Below, piece after piece: positions 52,607 through 61,628 of a DNA stretch of 64,000 nucleotides. The stretch is from contig JAPLOF010000058.1 of assembly GCA_026692665.1 (NCBI GenBank), positions 62,001 to 126,000 on the forward strand. The letters are read 5' to 3'. The DNA comes from Planctomycetota bacterium (GTDB taxonomy: Bacteria; Planctomycetota; UBA1135; GCA-002686595). Each line of letters begins with the position of its first letter. Within the stretch, counting starts at the first letter, position 1. Under the pieces are notes generated by a model. That model was not told where the DNA came from, searched no databases, and saw nothing but the letters and a program-made list of their open reading frames with translations. A program made the translations under genes and the position numbers.

Positions 52607-54433
52607 TCAGCGCACGAGACCGTGCCGGTAGCCTTCGACGAACGTCTGCGTCTCCGCCGCGCACGACGCGCGCGACGCGAGAGCCGCCGTGCGGCGCGCG
52701 GCGCGCGCGTCGACCTGCGCGAGTTGCGTCAGGAACGTCTGCAGCGCGAGCGGCGGGATGCAGAAACTCCGCAAGCCGAGCCCCACGAGGAACGGCAGGT
52801 TCGCGGGATCCGCGACGGTGACCCCGAACACGGAGAGCGGTCGCGCGGCTTGTTCCGCCGCCTCGACGATGGAGACGAGCGCGCGCAGGACGAACGGGTG
52901 CAGCGATTCGAACGCACGCGCGAGCCCGTGATTTTCGCGGTCCGCGGCCAGCAGGTATTGCTGCAGCGAGTCGAGACCGACGCACAGGAAATCCGCCTCG
53001 CGCGCGAGATCGCGCGCTCCCAGCACCGCCGCGGGCGTCTCGACGATCGCGCCGAGTTCCACCTGCTCCTGGAACGCGATGCCCGCGCGACGCAGCGCGT
53101 AGCGCTCCTCGAAGAGGATCTCCTTGAGGCGCCGCAAGTCGCCGCAGTCGACGACGAAGGGCACCGCGATGCGCAGGCGCTGATCGGAGTCCGCGGGCAC
53201 CGCGCGCAGCAGCGCTTGCAGTTGACGACGCAGCACCGCTTCACGCGCGAAGAGACAGCGAACGCCCGTGCGACCGAGAGCCGGATTCAGCTCGCGAGAT
53301 TCATGCAGGTAGCCGACCTCCAGGCTCGAGTCGACGTGGAGGAGACGGAACGTCACAGGCGCGCCGCGCGCGTGCTCGACGACGGAAGCGTAGTGCGCGG
53401 AGAGCGCTTCGAGCGAAGGCTGCTCGCGGTCGATCAGGTACAGGAGTTCCGTGCGATACAGGCCGATCGCGGAGATCCCGAGGCTCGCCGCCTGATCGAC
53501 TTCGGGCAGATTTCCGGCCGCGCCGCTGACTTCGAGGACCACGCCGTCGCGCGTGCGAGGCTGCCGGCGCGCCCAGGCCGGCACGCCCTCCTCGGGCACG
53601 AGCGTGATCTCCTTCTCGGCTTTCGAGCGTTGTCCGTACTGAGCCCGCACGACCTCGTCCGGGTCGAGGCGCACGACGCCTTCCGTCGCGTCCACGATCG
53701 CGTAGGCGCCCTCACGCGCCGCGTCGAGCAATCCCGCCACGCCCGTCAGCGTCGGGATGCGCATGGATCGCGCGAGGATGGCGGCGTGGCTCGTCAGCCC
53801 GCCCTCCTCGGTGACGATGCCGAGCACGGACTCGTTCGCCAGGTTGAACATGTCCACGATGGACAACTCGCGCGCGACGAGCACGTACTCGGCCGGAGCC
53901 GCTGTACCCGTGCCCTCCGCGCCGGAGTCCTTCTCGAGGTTGCGCAGCACGCGGATCCCGACGTCGCGCAGGTCGACGGCCCGCTCGCGCAGCGTCTCGC
54001 TCTGCACGAGACGGAAGATCCGGTCGAAGTCCGCCACGACCTTGCCGATCGCCGCCTCGAGGCTCATCTGCTCGTTGAGGATCAGGTTCTCGACGTCCGC
54101 CAGGAAGACCGAGTCCTTCAGGTACGCGAGGTGCGTGTCGAGGATCCGGACCTGCTCCGGCGGCACGCGGCCGTGCAGCCGCCCCTTGAGAGTCTCGAGT
54201 TGCTTGCGCGAATCGGAGAGCGAGCGGTGGAACCGGTTCAACTCCCGCTCGACCTGCTCGAGCGGCACGCGCGTCGGCGGAGCACGCAGGAGGTCGTGGT
54301 CCTTCCGGTGCACGAGCCCCAGCGCGAGCCCGGGCGCGACGGGCGTGCCGCGCAGCGTCACGCCGCCGGGGGCCTTCTCCTCGAGCGCGGGTTTCTCGGC
54401 CGTTCCGTCGCCCGCCGCAGTTCCATCGCTCAT
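52607..54433 (-). CDS. PTS enzyme I-like protein with degenerate PEP-binding domain
   Basis: A 608-residue protein with the domain order of enzyme I: an N-terminal HPr-binding and phosphohistidine domain, then a PEP-binding barrel. The active-site His216 is kept in EEGGLTSHAAILARSM, and GLYRTELLYL is present. In the barrel several key residues are changed: the usual GTNDLTQY reads GLDSLQQY (metal-binding Asp lost), GWRAIR reads GRTGVR, and the MCGE Cys motif reads VFGVTVAD. PEP-driven self-phosphorylation is therefore doubtful. No HPr or EIIA gene is nearby. It may be a regulatory relic. It is divergent from the nuclease gene, 64 bp apart. Confidence 0.85.
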   Translation of the reverse strand: MSDGTAAGDGTAEKPALEEKAPGGVTLRGTPVAPGLALGLVHRKDHDLLRAPPTRVPLEQVERELNRFHRSLSDSRKQLETLKGRLHGRVPPEQVRILDTHLAYLKDSVFLADVENLILNEQMSLEAAIGKVVADFDRIFRLVQSETLRERAVDLRDVGIRVLRNLEKDSGAEGTGTAAPAEYVLVARELSIVDMFNLANESVLGIVTEEGGLTSHAAILARSMRIPTLTGVAGLLDAAREGAYAIVDATEGVVRLDPDEVVRAQYGQRSKAEKEITLVPEEGVPAWARRQPRTRDGVVLEVSGAAGNLPEVDQAASLGISAIGLYRTELLYLIDREQPSLEALSAHYASVVEHARGAPVTFRLLHVDSSLEVGYLHESRELNPALGRTGVRCLFAREAVLRRQLQALLRAVPADSDQRLRIAVPFVVDCGDLRRLKEILFEERYALRRAGIAFQEQVELGAIVETPAAVLGARDLAREADFLCVGLDSLQQYLLAADRENHGLARAFESLHPFVLRALVSIVEAAEQAARPLSVFGVTVADPANLPFLVGLGLRSFCIPPLALQTFLTQLAQVDARAARRTAALASRASCAAETQTFVEGYRHGLVR

Positions 54434-54497
54434 GGCGGCGGTATCCTACGGGCCTCGCGCGGCCGGGCCAATGCGACAGCGCGCACCTCGAAGGAAC

Positions 54498-55532
54498 ATG
54501 CACACACTCCTCCTCGTCCTCGCCGCGCTCTTTCCCGCTCCGCCGCTCCCCCAGGCCCCGCCCGCGTCCGCCGCAGCCAACCCGGCCGCGCCCGCGAAGC
54601 CGCAGGTCACCGCGTGGGTCGAGGTCGCCCGGGTCGTCGACGGCGACACGATCCACGTCAAGCTCGCAGGCAAGCTGGAGAAGCTCCGCCTCCTGTGCGT
54701 CGACACCGAGGAGAAGCTCGGCAGCGGCGCCTCGAGCCCGACGAAGCCCCAGACGGTCTTCGGGGAGGCCTGCGCGCTGTGGGCGCAGGAGTTCTTCCAG
54801 AAGCTCGAGAAGGACGGCGCCCCGGCGAAGATCGGACTCCTCTTCCCTCCCGGCCGCGAGAACCACCGCGACACGTACGGGCGCCTCCTGTGCCACGTGA
54901 TCCTGCCCGATGGCACGGACTACAACGTGATGATCGTGAAGCTCGGCAAGAGCCCCTACTTCACGAAGTACGGCTACAGCGAGATCGCGCACGCCGAGTT
55001 CGTGGCGGCGCAGGCCGAAGCGCGCTCGAAGAAGATCGGCATCTGGGACCCGGCGACGAACGCACCGCAGACGGCGGGCGCTCCGAGCGCGGCGCGGCCG
55101 TACGACCGCCTCCTCCCGTGGTGGGACATGCGCGCGGAAGCCGTCCGCGCGTTCACCGAACTGCGCGCGAAGGAGCCCAAGCTCGTCTTCGAGGCCGAGT
55201 CGGGGGCTTCGCTCGCCGAGGCCGTGGCCGCCGGCGGTCTCGAGGCCACCGCGCTCTCCAAGGCGCGCGTGTTCGGCGAGATCGATCGCGTGTTCGAGGA
55301 GGCCGATGGCTCCGAGACCGTGCTCTTCCGCGCCGCCGTTCGCGACGAGGCGCTGCGTGTCCGCATCCCGAAGGAGGCGGTCGCGGCCCTCGCCGGCGCG
55401 AAGCTCGCGCAGCGCGGCGAGGAGTTCCAGCAGAACTACGTCTGGTACCGCGGGCGGATCGAGCGCGACGGCAAGGGCTTCCGCTCGACGTGCTCGGATC
55501 CCGCGGCGTGGAGCGACGGGCGCAAGCCCTGA
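54498..55532 (+). CDS. Exported SNase-like nuclease-domain protein
   Basis: The ATG at 54498 follows AAGGAAC and opens a signal peptide (MHTLLLVLAALFPAPPLPQ). Residues ~40-185 fit the staphylococcal-nuclease fold: VARVVDGDTIHVKL, KLRLLCVDTEE, FGEACALWAQEF, DTYGRLLCHVILPDGTDYN and SPYFTKYG, with RLL and DTYGR supplying candidate catalytic residues. The C-terminal ~150 residues (VFGEIDRVFEEADGSETVLFRA) form an extra domain I cannot name. It should act in the periplasm or outside. It is convergent with the FG-GAP gene across a long hairpin. Confidence 0.85.
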   Translation: MHTLLLVLAALFPAPPLPQAPPASAAANPAAPAKPQVTAWVEVARVVDGDTIHVKLAGKLEKLRLLCVDTEEKLGSGASSPTKPQTVFGEACALWAQEFFQKLEKDGAPAKIGLLFPPGRENHRDTYGRLLCHVILPDGTDYNVMIVKLGKSPYFTKYGYSEIAHAEFVAAQAEARSKKIGIWDPATNAPQTAGAPSAARPYDRLLPWWDMRAEAVRAFTELRAKEPKLVFEAESGASLAEAVAAGGLEATALSKARVFGEIDRVFEEADGSETVLFRAAVRDEALRVRIPKEAVAALAGAKLAQRGEEFQQNYVWYRGRIERDGKGFRSTCSDPAAWSDGRKP

Positions 55533-55588
55533 CGGATGGCGAGGAACGCCACGTCGGAGGACGTGGCGCACCGCCGGGACCAGAAGCC

Positions 55589-55644
55589 GCAATCGACACG
55601 GCCGCCGGCTCCACGCAGTGGGAGCCGGCGGCCGTGTCGATTGC
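55589..55644. terminator. Perfect 24-bp inverted repeat, bidirectional terminator
   Basis: The left arm 55589-55612 (starting GCAATCGACACGG) is an exact reverse complement of 55621-55644, with an 8-nt loop (ACGCAGTG). It lies between convergent stop codons at 55532 and 55668. There is no T-run on either side. Confidence 0.75.
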
Positions 55645-55667
55645 GCCGGCGGAGCCGCCGGCGACGA

Positions 55668-57344
55668 TCAGTTGCAGAAGGTCGCGCTGAGTCCGTTCGA
55701 CAGGTTGAAGCCCGCGCCGCCGGCCGCCGGGTTGCGGTACCAGCACTGGAACTTCCACGTCGAGCCGGAGTTGATCGTCCCCATGCCCCCGAGGCTCGGG
55801 AAGTTGAGGAGTCGCGTCATCACGCCGCCGGGGCTCGCCTGCTGGACGCCGAGCCGGAAGACGGTGCCGCCGACGCAGCGGTAGCCGTTGCCGAACGTCT
55901 GCTGGATCTCGGTCCCACCGTAGTAGAAGAGACCGTTCGTGCTGGGCGGCAGGCCGGAGCAGACGAGCGTGAAGTTGTTCGCCGCGATGCTGACCGTGCC
56001 CGTGTTCGAGATGAGCGCGGGCTGACCCGTCGAGTTGTTCGCCGACCCGCAGTAGTTGTAGGGCGTCGGGCAGTTGCCCGAGAGGGCCATGGTCCAGACC
56101 TCGGCCCGGCCCTGGAACACGAAGGCGGTCTGATTGTCCGGCCCGCCGATCCCGATCTCGAGGCCGGGCTGGCCGTTCACGTCGCCGAGCCCGTCGACCG
56201 AAGTGCCGAACCGGTCGCCGTTGTTGGTGCCGAGGAGCGTCGTCAGCGCCGTGCCCGTCGCTCCGTCGAAGACGCGCACGAAGCCCTTGAGCCCGTTGTT
56301 GAACTGGTCCGCGCCCACGAGGATCTCGGACTTGCCGTCGCCGTTCAGGTCGCCGCCGTCCCCGCACGTGATCCCGAACCGGTCGCCGACCGTCGAGCCC
56401 GTGTGCGTGCGGACGAACGCGCCCGTCGCGCCGTTGTAGAGGCGGACGTAGCCGACGCCCTGGACGAAGATGTTCGTGTCCTGCGTGGCACCCACGAGCA
56501 GGTCGCGCACGCCGTCGCCCGTCAGGTCCGCGATCGAAGCGACGGAAGCCCCGAACAGGTCGTCGGGAGAAGGAGCCGTCAGCGTGTAGAGGACGGCGCC
56601 GGTCGAGCCGTTGTAGACCTTGACGCCGGCGGTGAGAGAGCTGACGACGAAGTCGGCGCGGCTGTCGCCGTTCACGTCGCCCATGCTGTCCGCTGCGAGG
56701 CCCAGGCGCTCCCCGTTCGCCGATCCGCTCAGGGTGTGGAGGATCGCTCCGGTCTGCCCGGAGTAGACGCGCACGATGCCGCGCTGCGTGCCGCCGCCGG
56801 GAGCTTCGCGGCTCGCGGTCAGGACATCGGAGCGCCCGTCGCCGTTCACGTCGCCCAGACCGGCGACGATGGTCCCGAGCTTGTCCTGGTTCACAGTCCC
56901 GTCGAAGGTCCACAGGACCGCGGCGTTCGCGCCCGAGTAGACGGTGACGCGACCGCGGTTGTTGCCCAGCGTGGACACCTGCGGGGCCCCCACCACGAAG
57001 TCGGCGAAGCCGTCGTTGTTGACGTCCCCGGCACCGTCGACCCACGTGCCGAAGCGGTCGTTGTTCGTCGTGCCGTTGACCGTGTAGAGCGTGGCGCCCG
57101 TGAGGCCGCTGAAGACGCGCGCGAAGCCCTCTCCCGAGCCGAGGACGTTCCCGTCCTCCGGCGCGCCGACGATGTAGTCCGGCCGACCGTCGTTGTTCAC
57201 GTCGCCCGCGGAGCGCACGCAGGCCCCGAACCGGTCGTTGGCCTTGTCCCCGAGCTTCGTGGTCAGGAGGACTTGCGCGCTGGCGGCGGTCGCGAAGGTG
57301 GCCAGCGCGAGGGCGGAGCGGGAAGCGAAGCGGATGTCGGTCAT
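55668..57344 (-). CDS. Secreted FG-GAP (integrin-like) seven-bladed propeller with shared C-terminal module
   Basis: A 558-residue exported protein (signal FASRSALALATFATAASA). Seven FG-GAP blades of ~62 residues carry the calcium-loop pattern GDVNNDGRPDYIVGAP, GDVNNDGFADFVVGAP, GDVNGDGRSDVL, GDVNGDSRADFVV, ADLTGDGVRDLLVG, GDLNGDGKSEILVG and a degenerate GDVNGQPGLEIGIG. The C-terminal ~135 residues are a diverged copy of the module found on the secreted proteins at 4.9-15.8 kb (FGNGYRCVGG, FQCWYRN, GFNLSNG). It is probably surface-located and Ca-binding. The upstream gap 57345-57620 has no visible gene. Confidence 0.9.
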   Translation of the reverse strand: MTDIRFASRSALALATFATAASAQVLLTTKLGDKANDRFGACVRSAGDVNNDGRPDYIVGAPEDGNVLGSGEGFARVFSGLTGATLYTVNGTTNNDRFGTWVDGAGDVNNDGFADFVVGAPQVSTLGNNRGRVTVYSGANAAVLWTFDGTVNQDKLGTIVAGLGDVNGDGRSDVLTASREAPGGGTQRGIVRVYSGQTGAILHTLSGSANGERLGLAADSMGDVNGDSRADFVVSSLTAGVKVYNGSTGAVLYTLTAPSPDDLFGASVASIADLTGDGVRDLLVGATQDTNIFVQGVGYVRLYNGATGAFVRTHTGSTVGDRFGITCGDGGDLNGDGKSEILVGADQFNNGLKGFVRVFDGATGTALTTLLGTNNGDRFGTSVDGLGDVNGQPGLEIGIGGPDNQTAFVFQGRAEVWTMALSGNCPTPYNYCGSANNSTGQPALISNTGTVSIAANNFTLVCSGLPPSTNGLFYYGGTEIQQTFGNGYRCVGGTVFRLGVQQASPGGVMTRLLNFPSLGGMGTINSGSTWKFQCWYRNPAAGGAGFNLSNGLSATFCN

Positions 57345-57620
57345 GGTGGTGGTCGGGGTGCGGACCCGGGAGTACCCGTGGCCGAGCCTCGGGTAGGCCC
57401 GGAGCGGAAGGGCTTTCCCGGCGCGTGGCGCGGACAGGTCGAGATTTCCAAGTCGGAAGCCGCGCCGAGGTGCGCAGGTCCGTCTCCTCCGAGTCTATCC
57501 CCACCATTCAGGAAGCCGCAATTCCGCCCGGCGGAGTCCGAGGCAATTCCGTCGGATCGCGGCCCGGGTGGCTCTCCCGAGGCCCTGGTGGCCCCCACCG
57601 CACGGGCCCGCAGCCGGTCG

Positions 57621-58127
57621 TCAGCCCCCGCGGGCCTGGGACACGAGGTGCCCGGCTTCCGGCAGCAGGATCTCGCGCCAGGCGAGTTCGAGGGCCTTGG
57701 GCGAGCCGGGCAGTGCGACGACGACCTTGCGCCCGACGAGGCCGGCGCAGGCGCGCGAGAGGATCGCGGCCGGTCCGATGTCGCGGTAGCTCAACATGCG
57801 GAAGAGCTCGCCGAAGCCCGGGATCACCGATTCGAAGAGACCTTCGAGCGTCGGTGCGGTCACGTCGCGCGGGGCCAGCCCCGTTCCGCCCGTGAGCAGC
57901 ACGAGGTCCACGTCCTCGCGCGCCACGGCCTCGCGCACGATGACCTCGATCTCGCGCGCTTCGTCGCGCCGGATCGCCCGCAGCGTCACGCGGTGACCAG
58001 CGGCCTCGATCGCCTCGACGAGGAACGGCCCCCCGCGGTCGGTGCGCTCGTCGCGCGTGTCGCTGACCGTGACGACCGCGAAGCGGAGGATCCTCGGCGC
58101 GGAGTCCTTGTGCTTCTCCAGGCTCAT
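57621..58127 (-). CDS. moaB: MoaB/Mog-type molybdenum cofactor protein
   Basis: A 168-residue protein of MoaB length. The molybdopterin-binding motif is LLTGGTGLAPRDVTAPTLEG, with VVTVSDTRDERTDRGGP at the start and LVGRKVVVALPGSPKALELAW near the end. Mog adenylates molybdopterin before metal insertion; MoaB is the close relative and the two cannot be separated here. It is 22 bp downstream of the BtpA-family gene on the same strand, so they are probably cotranscribed. No other Moco gene is in the window. Confidence 0.88.
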   Translation of the reverse strand: MSLEKHKDSAPRILRFAVVTVSDTRDERTDRGGPFLVEAIEAAGHRVTLRAIRRDEAREIEVIVREAVAREDVDLVLLTGGTGLAPRDVTAPTLEGLFESVIPGFGELFRMLSYRDIGPAAILSRACAGLVGRKVVVALPGSPKALELAWREILLPEAGHLVSQARGG

Positions 58128-58149
58128 GTGCGCGCCCCGGCTTCGCCTC

Positions 58150-58989
58150 TCAAGGCCGAGTCAGTCGGACGGCGTCGAAGATCGCGCGCATCTTGCGCAC
58201 GCGCGCCGGATCGACGGGGTTCGCCACGCGGCCGTCGACTTTCAGCGCGGTGCCCACGATCGCACCCGTCGCGTGCGCCAGCAGCTCGTGCGCATTCCGT
58301 TCGTCGAGGCCCGATCCGATCAGCACCGGGACGTCCCCGGCGGCCGCGCGCGCGGCGCGCACGCGTTCGGCCTCGGGCGGCCGGCCCGTCGCGGATCCGG
58401 AGACGATCACGCCGTCGCACAGGGCGCGGTGGACCAGGTCCTCGACGCTTTCGGGCAGCGTTTCCCGCGAGAGCTGCGTGGCGTGCTTCACGTGGGCGTC
58501 GGCGAGGATCGCCACGCCGGGCGCGATCCGCGTGCGCTCGCGCAGGGTCTCGAAGGCGCGTCCCTCGACGAGGCCCTGGTCCGTCACCGCCGCGCCCGCG
58601 TGCACGTTCACGCGCAGGAACTCGGCCCCGGTCGCCGCGCAGAGCCCCAGCGCGGCGCGCGCGTCGTTGCGCAAGACGTTGACCCCGACGGGGATGCCGG
58701 GCGCAGAGTCGCGCACGGCTGCGATCGAGAGCGCCATCGCGGCGATCGTCTCGGGCGGGACGTGCGTCGGGTGAAAGGGCACGTCGCCGAAGTTCTCGAC
58801 GATCAACGCGTCGCACCCGTTCGCGGCCAGGGCGCGCGCATCCTCGACGGCGGCCGCCAGCACGTGCTCCAGCGGACGCCCGGGATCCGCCGCCATCCAG
58901 CACGGCGCACCCGGGAGTGCGCGCAGGTGGACCACGCCGATCAGGCAGGGTCGGTGGAGCGAAAGCCGGACGGAGATCGGGCGCGGCAT
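58150..58989 (-). CDS. BtpA/SgcQ-family protein
   Basis: A 279-residue TIM-barrel protein with IGVVHLRALPGAPCW at the start, ALIVENFGDVPFHPTHVPPET, GVNVLRNDARAALGLC, FLRVNVHAGAAVTDQGLVEG, DGVIVSGSATG and PVLIGSGLDERNA, all standard for the family. BtpA was linked to photosystem I stability in cyanobacteria; SgcQ is a putative sugar-related enzyme. The real reaction is unknown. It starts 13 bp after the 3' end of tRNA-Thr on the same strand and is followed by moaB. Confidence 0.9.
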   Translation of the reverse strand: MPRPISVRLSLHRPCLIGVVHLRALPGAPCWMAADPGRPLEHVLAAAVEDARALAANGCDALIVENFGDVPFHPTHVPPETIAAMALSIAAVRDSAPGIPVGVNVLRNDARAALGLCAATGAEFLRVNVHAGAAVTDQGLVEGRAFETLRERTRIAPGVAILADAHVKHATQLSRETLPESVEDLVHRALCDGVIVSGSATGRPPEAERVRAARAAAGDVPVLIGSGLDERNAHELLAHATGAIVGTALKVDGRVANPVDPARVRKMRAIFDAVRLTRP

Positions 58990-59002
58990 CGAGGGAAGAA
59001 GA

Positions 59003-59077
59003 TGGAGCCAGAGGCGGGATTTGAACCCGCAACCTCCGCTTTACGAAAGCGGCGCACCACCGTTGTGCTACTCCGGC
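59003..59077 (-). tRNA. tRNA-Thr (anticodon CGT)
   Basis: A full cloverleaf of 75 nt including an encoded CCA. Acceptor GCCGGAG/CTCTGGC (one G-U pair), D stem GCAC/GTGC, anticodon stem CCGCT/AGCGG around loop TTCGTAA with CGT at 34-36, T arm GCGGG-TTCAAAT-CCCGC. It reads ACG codons, consistent with a GC-rich genome. Confidence 0.96.
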
Positions 59078-59253
59078 TCGCGAGATCCTCTTCCGCTGAT
59101 CTCCCGCGCGGCGCGAACCCAGGCGAACCCGGGGTCTCGGACGCGCGGCAATCCAGCGGATCGGCTCCTGGCATGCTCGACTTGAGCGTACCCCGAGCCT
59201 TCGGGCGGGAAAGAATAGCGCCCGGTCGGCCTGCGCCAAGGGCATTGACCGAC

Positions 59254-59293
59254 AAAAAACCACCGGCCGCGCGGAAGGCCGCGCGGCCGGTGG
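59254..59293 (-). terminator. Classical intrinsic terminator of the HEAT-protein gene
   Basis: CCACCGGCCGCGCGG and CCGCGCGGCCGGTGG form a perfect 15-bp stem with an AAGG loop; read on the minus strand it is followed by TTTTTT. It ends transcription coming from the HEAT gene, 40 bp after its stop. Confidence 0.9.
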
Positions 59294-59334
59294 AGGTCCT
59301 CGGACGGCGCCGCAGCGCGGTCCGCCGTGGCATC

Positions 59335-61446
59335 TCAGCCGCGCAGCTTCTCGAGCAGCTTGGCGCGATCGGCCGGGGTGATGGAGAGGCTGCCCAGGAT
59401 GCGCGCCGCCGCCTCGCGGATCGCCATCGAAGCGTCCGAGCGGACGACCGCCTCGACCTGGGCGACACCCGCGGCGTCGAGCGCGGTGCTGCTGCGGGAC
59501 ACGATGCGAGCCAGCGCCGAGCCAGCCGCCGCGCGCGCGCCCTCGGAGCGCTTGTCGTCGACGAGCGCCGCCAGAAGGGCCGGAGCCTGAGCATCCGTGC
59601 CGCGCGCGCCGAGCGCCGCCATCGCCGGGACAGCGGTCGCGTCCTCGCGCGCCGTCGCCGACGCGAGACCGGCGAGCGCCGGACCGAGGTCGTCCGCGGC
59701 GCCGAGGTGCGCCAGGGCTTCCGCCGAGCGCGCCGCAAGCGTGGTCGCCAGAGCGCGATCGCCCGACAGTTCCGTCGTGAGCGCCGGCTTGGCCCCCTCG
59801 AGGTCGGCCGCGCCGCTCGACGTGCCCGCGATGCGCTCACCGTAGGCCGCGGCGACCGCGTCCTTGTCCTTGTCGTTCGTCAGGACGAAGACGGGCACGT
59901 TCGCCGTGCGCTCGTTGCCCTTCACCTCGTCGACGATCTGGGCCGTGGTGATGTCGGTCAGGGAGTCGGCGACGAAGACGATGTCGAGCGCCGGCGAGCG
60001 GCGCATGACGACCAGGCCGAGCGCGCCGTTGTCGGCGACTGCGGCGTACGTGCCCATCCCGCGCAGAGCCTCCGCGAGCGCGTTGGCGCGCACGGCATCG
60101 GCGTCGACGACGAGCGCGAGGCGCAGGACTTCGCGCCCGGCCGAATCGCCGAGTGCCTGGACCACGTCCGCGCCCGCGCTCGAACCGGAGCGAGCGGCGA
60201 CGTTCGCCAGCGCGACGGCCGCCTCGGAACGCATCGCGCCGTCCTTCGCGGCCAGCGCGCTGCGCAGGCCCGAGGTCGGAGCGGGAGCGAGCGGACCGAG
60301 CACGCGGCACAGCGCGGCCGCGGTGGCCGCGTCCCCGGCCTGCACGGCGCTCGCGAGCGCCAGGTCGAGCGCGTCGACGCCGGCGCCGTTCACCGCGATG
60401 AGGGTGGAGCCGACGCTGTCCTTCCATGCGCCCGCGTCCTGACCGGCGGCGGTCATGGCGTCGATGCGCGTCTGACCGTCGACGTAGGCGCGCGCCAGGC
60501 CCGCCAGTGCCGTGGTCGAGTTCGGGTCGACGCGCAGCGCGTCGTAGTACGCGCGCTTGCTCATCTCGGACCCATAGAGCGCGCGCGGGATCGGGGTGCC
60601 GACGAGCTGCCCGTCCTTCCAGTCCCAGACCACGTCGCCGGCTTCGCCGCGCTGGAACGCGGTGTCGCTGCGGCGCCAGTACGCGTCGCCCGCGGCGAGG
60701 AAGTTCGTCAGCGCCGAGCCCTGGGCCTTCAGGCGCACGAGCGAATCCGCGGCCGCCTGCTTCACGACCGGGTCGGCGTCCGAGGCCGCCGTGTGCTGGA
60801 GCGCCGCGACGGCGTGCGCCGAGCCCAGGTTGCCGAGCACGTAGGCCGCGTTGCGGCGCAGGGTCGCGTTGTCGCTCTTCAGGGCTTCGGCGACCGGAAC
60901 GGCCGCGTCGTGGCCCATCTGCGACAGGGCGTGCATCGCCAGGATGCGGCGCTCTTCGCCACCGCCGTCGGAGAGCAGCACGAGGAGCGCCGGCACGGCG
61001 TAGGCGCCGTGGTCGGCGGCCAACGTGCGCGCGGCCTGCCGGCGCGCGGCCGGGTCGTCCGACGTCGTGGCCGTCTTGACCAGCGCCAGGATCGCGTCCT
61101 TGTCGTTCTGCTGAGCCTTGCGCTCGACGCGCGCCAGGTCGATCAGGCGCCGGGCGGCGAGCTCGAAGTCTCCGCCTTGGATGAGCAGGTCACGCCAGTC
61201 GGCGTAATCGCGGCTCTTCCAGAGCTCGTAGGCGGCCTTCTGGTCGGGCGACATGGCCACGACCTTCTTGAGCTGGACCAGCGCCTCGTCCTTCTTGCCG
61301 CGCTGGAGGAGCTCGATGGCGGACGAGAACGTGTCCGAGAGCTCGTCGGGCGCATAGGCCAAGGCCGCCGGGGCGAAAGCCCAGGTCGACGTGGAGATGG
61401 CGGCGACGGAGACGAACAGGCCGAGAGCGCGGCGCAGTCCGATCAT
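59335..61446 (-). CDS. Exported HEAT-repeat protein with receiver-like domain
   Basis: The start is the ATG at 61446, which opens a signal peptide (LRRALGLFVSVAAISTSTWAFAPAALA); the frame is open further upstream without coding character. Residues 35-110 include a TPR-like stretch (AIELLQRGKKDEALVQLKKVVAM). HEAT-type repeats occupy ~115-245 and ~360-435 and again ~590-700. Residues 441-545 look like a response-regulator receiver: LRLALVVDADAVRANALAEAL, DIVFVADSLTDITTAQIVDEV and VPVFVLTND. The phospho-acceptor position is uncertain (Ala493/Asp494). A receiver in an exported protein is strange. It is 182 bp downstream of anmK. Confidence 0.8.
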   Translation of the reverse strand: MIGLRRALGLFVSVAAISTSTWAFAPAALAYAPDELSDTFSSAIELLQRGKKDEALVQLKKVVAMSPDQKAAYELWKSRDYADWRDLLIQGGDFELAARRLIDLARVERKAQQNDKDAILALVKTATTSDDPAARRQAARTLAADHGAYAVPALLVLLSDGGGEERRILAMHALSQMGHDAAVPVAEALKSDNATLRRNAAYVLGNLGSAHAVAALQHTAASDADPVVKQAAADSLVRLKAQGSALTNFLAAGDAYWRRSDTAFQRGEAGDVVWDWKDGQLVGTPIPRALYGSEMSKRAYYDALRVDPNSTTALAGLARAYVDGQTRIDAMTAAGQDAGAWKDSVGSTLIAVNGAGVDALDLALASAVQAGDAATAAALCRVLGPLAPAPTSGLRSALAAKDGAMRSEAAVALANVAARSGSSAGADVVQALGDSAGREVLRLALVVDADAVRANALAEALRGMGTYAAVADNGALGLVVMRRSPALDIVFVADSLTDITTAQIVDEVKGNERTANVPVFVLTNDKDKDAVAAAYGERIAGTSSGAADLEGAKPALTTELSGDRALATTLAARSAEALAHLGAADDLGPALAGLASATAREDATAVPAMAALGARGTDAQAPALLAALVDDKRSEGARAAAGSALARIVSRSSTALDAAGVAQVEAVVRSDASMAIREAAARILGSLSITPADRAKLLEKLRG

Positions 61447-61628
61447 GAGGAGAGCCTCGTGCGGGGTCGAAGGAGACGCCAGGGGGCAGTCGGGGGGGGA
61501 CGACTCGGGCGCATGCACGGTCCCGCGCGCGGCGGAGCCCCGTGTGGGCGGCGATCGGTCGGGGGATGATACGGGGGCGGTGGCAGCGGTCAATGGGATC
61601 CTCCGCGGCCTCCACCCAGGTGGGCCCT

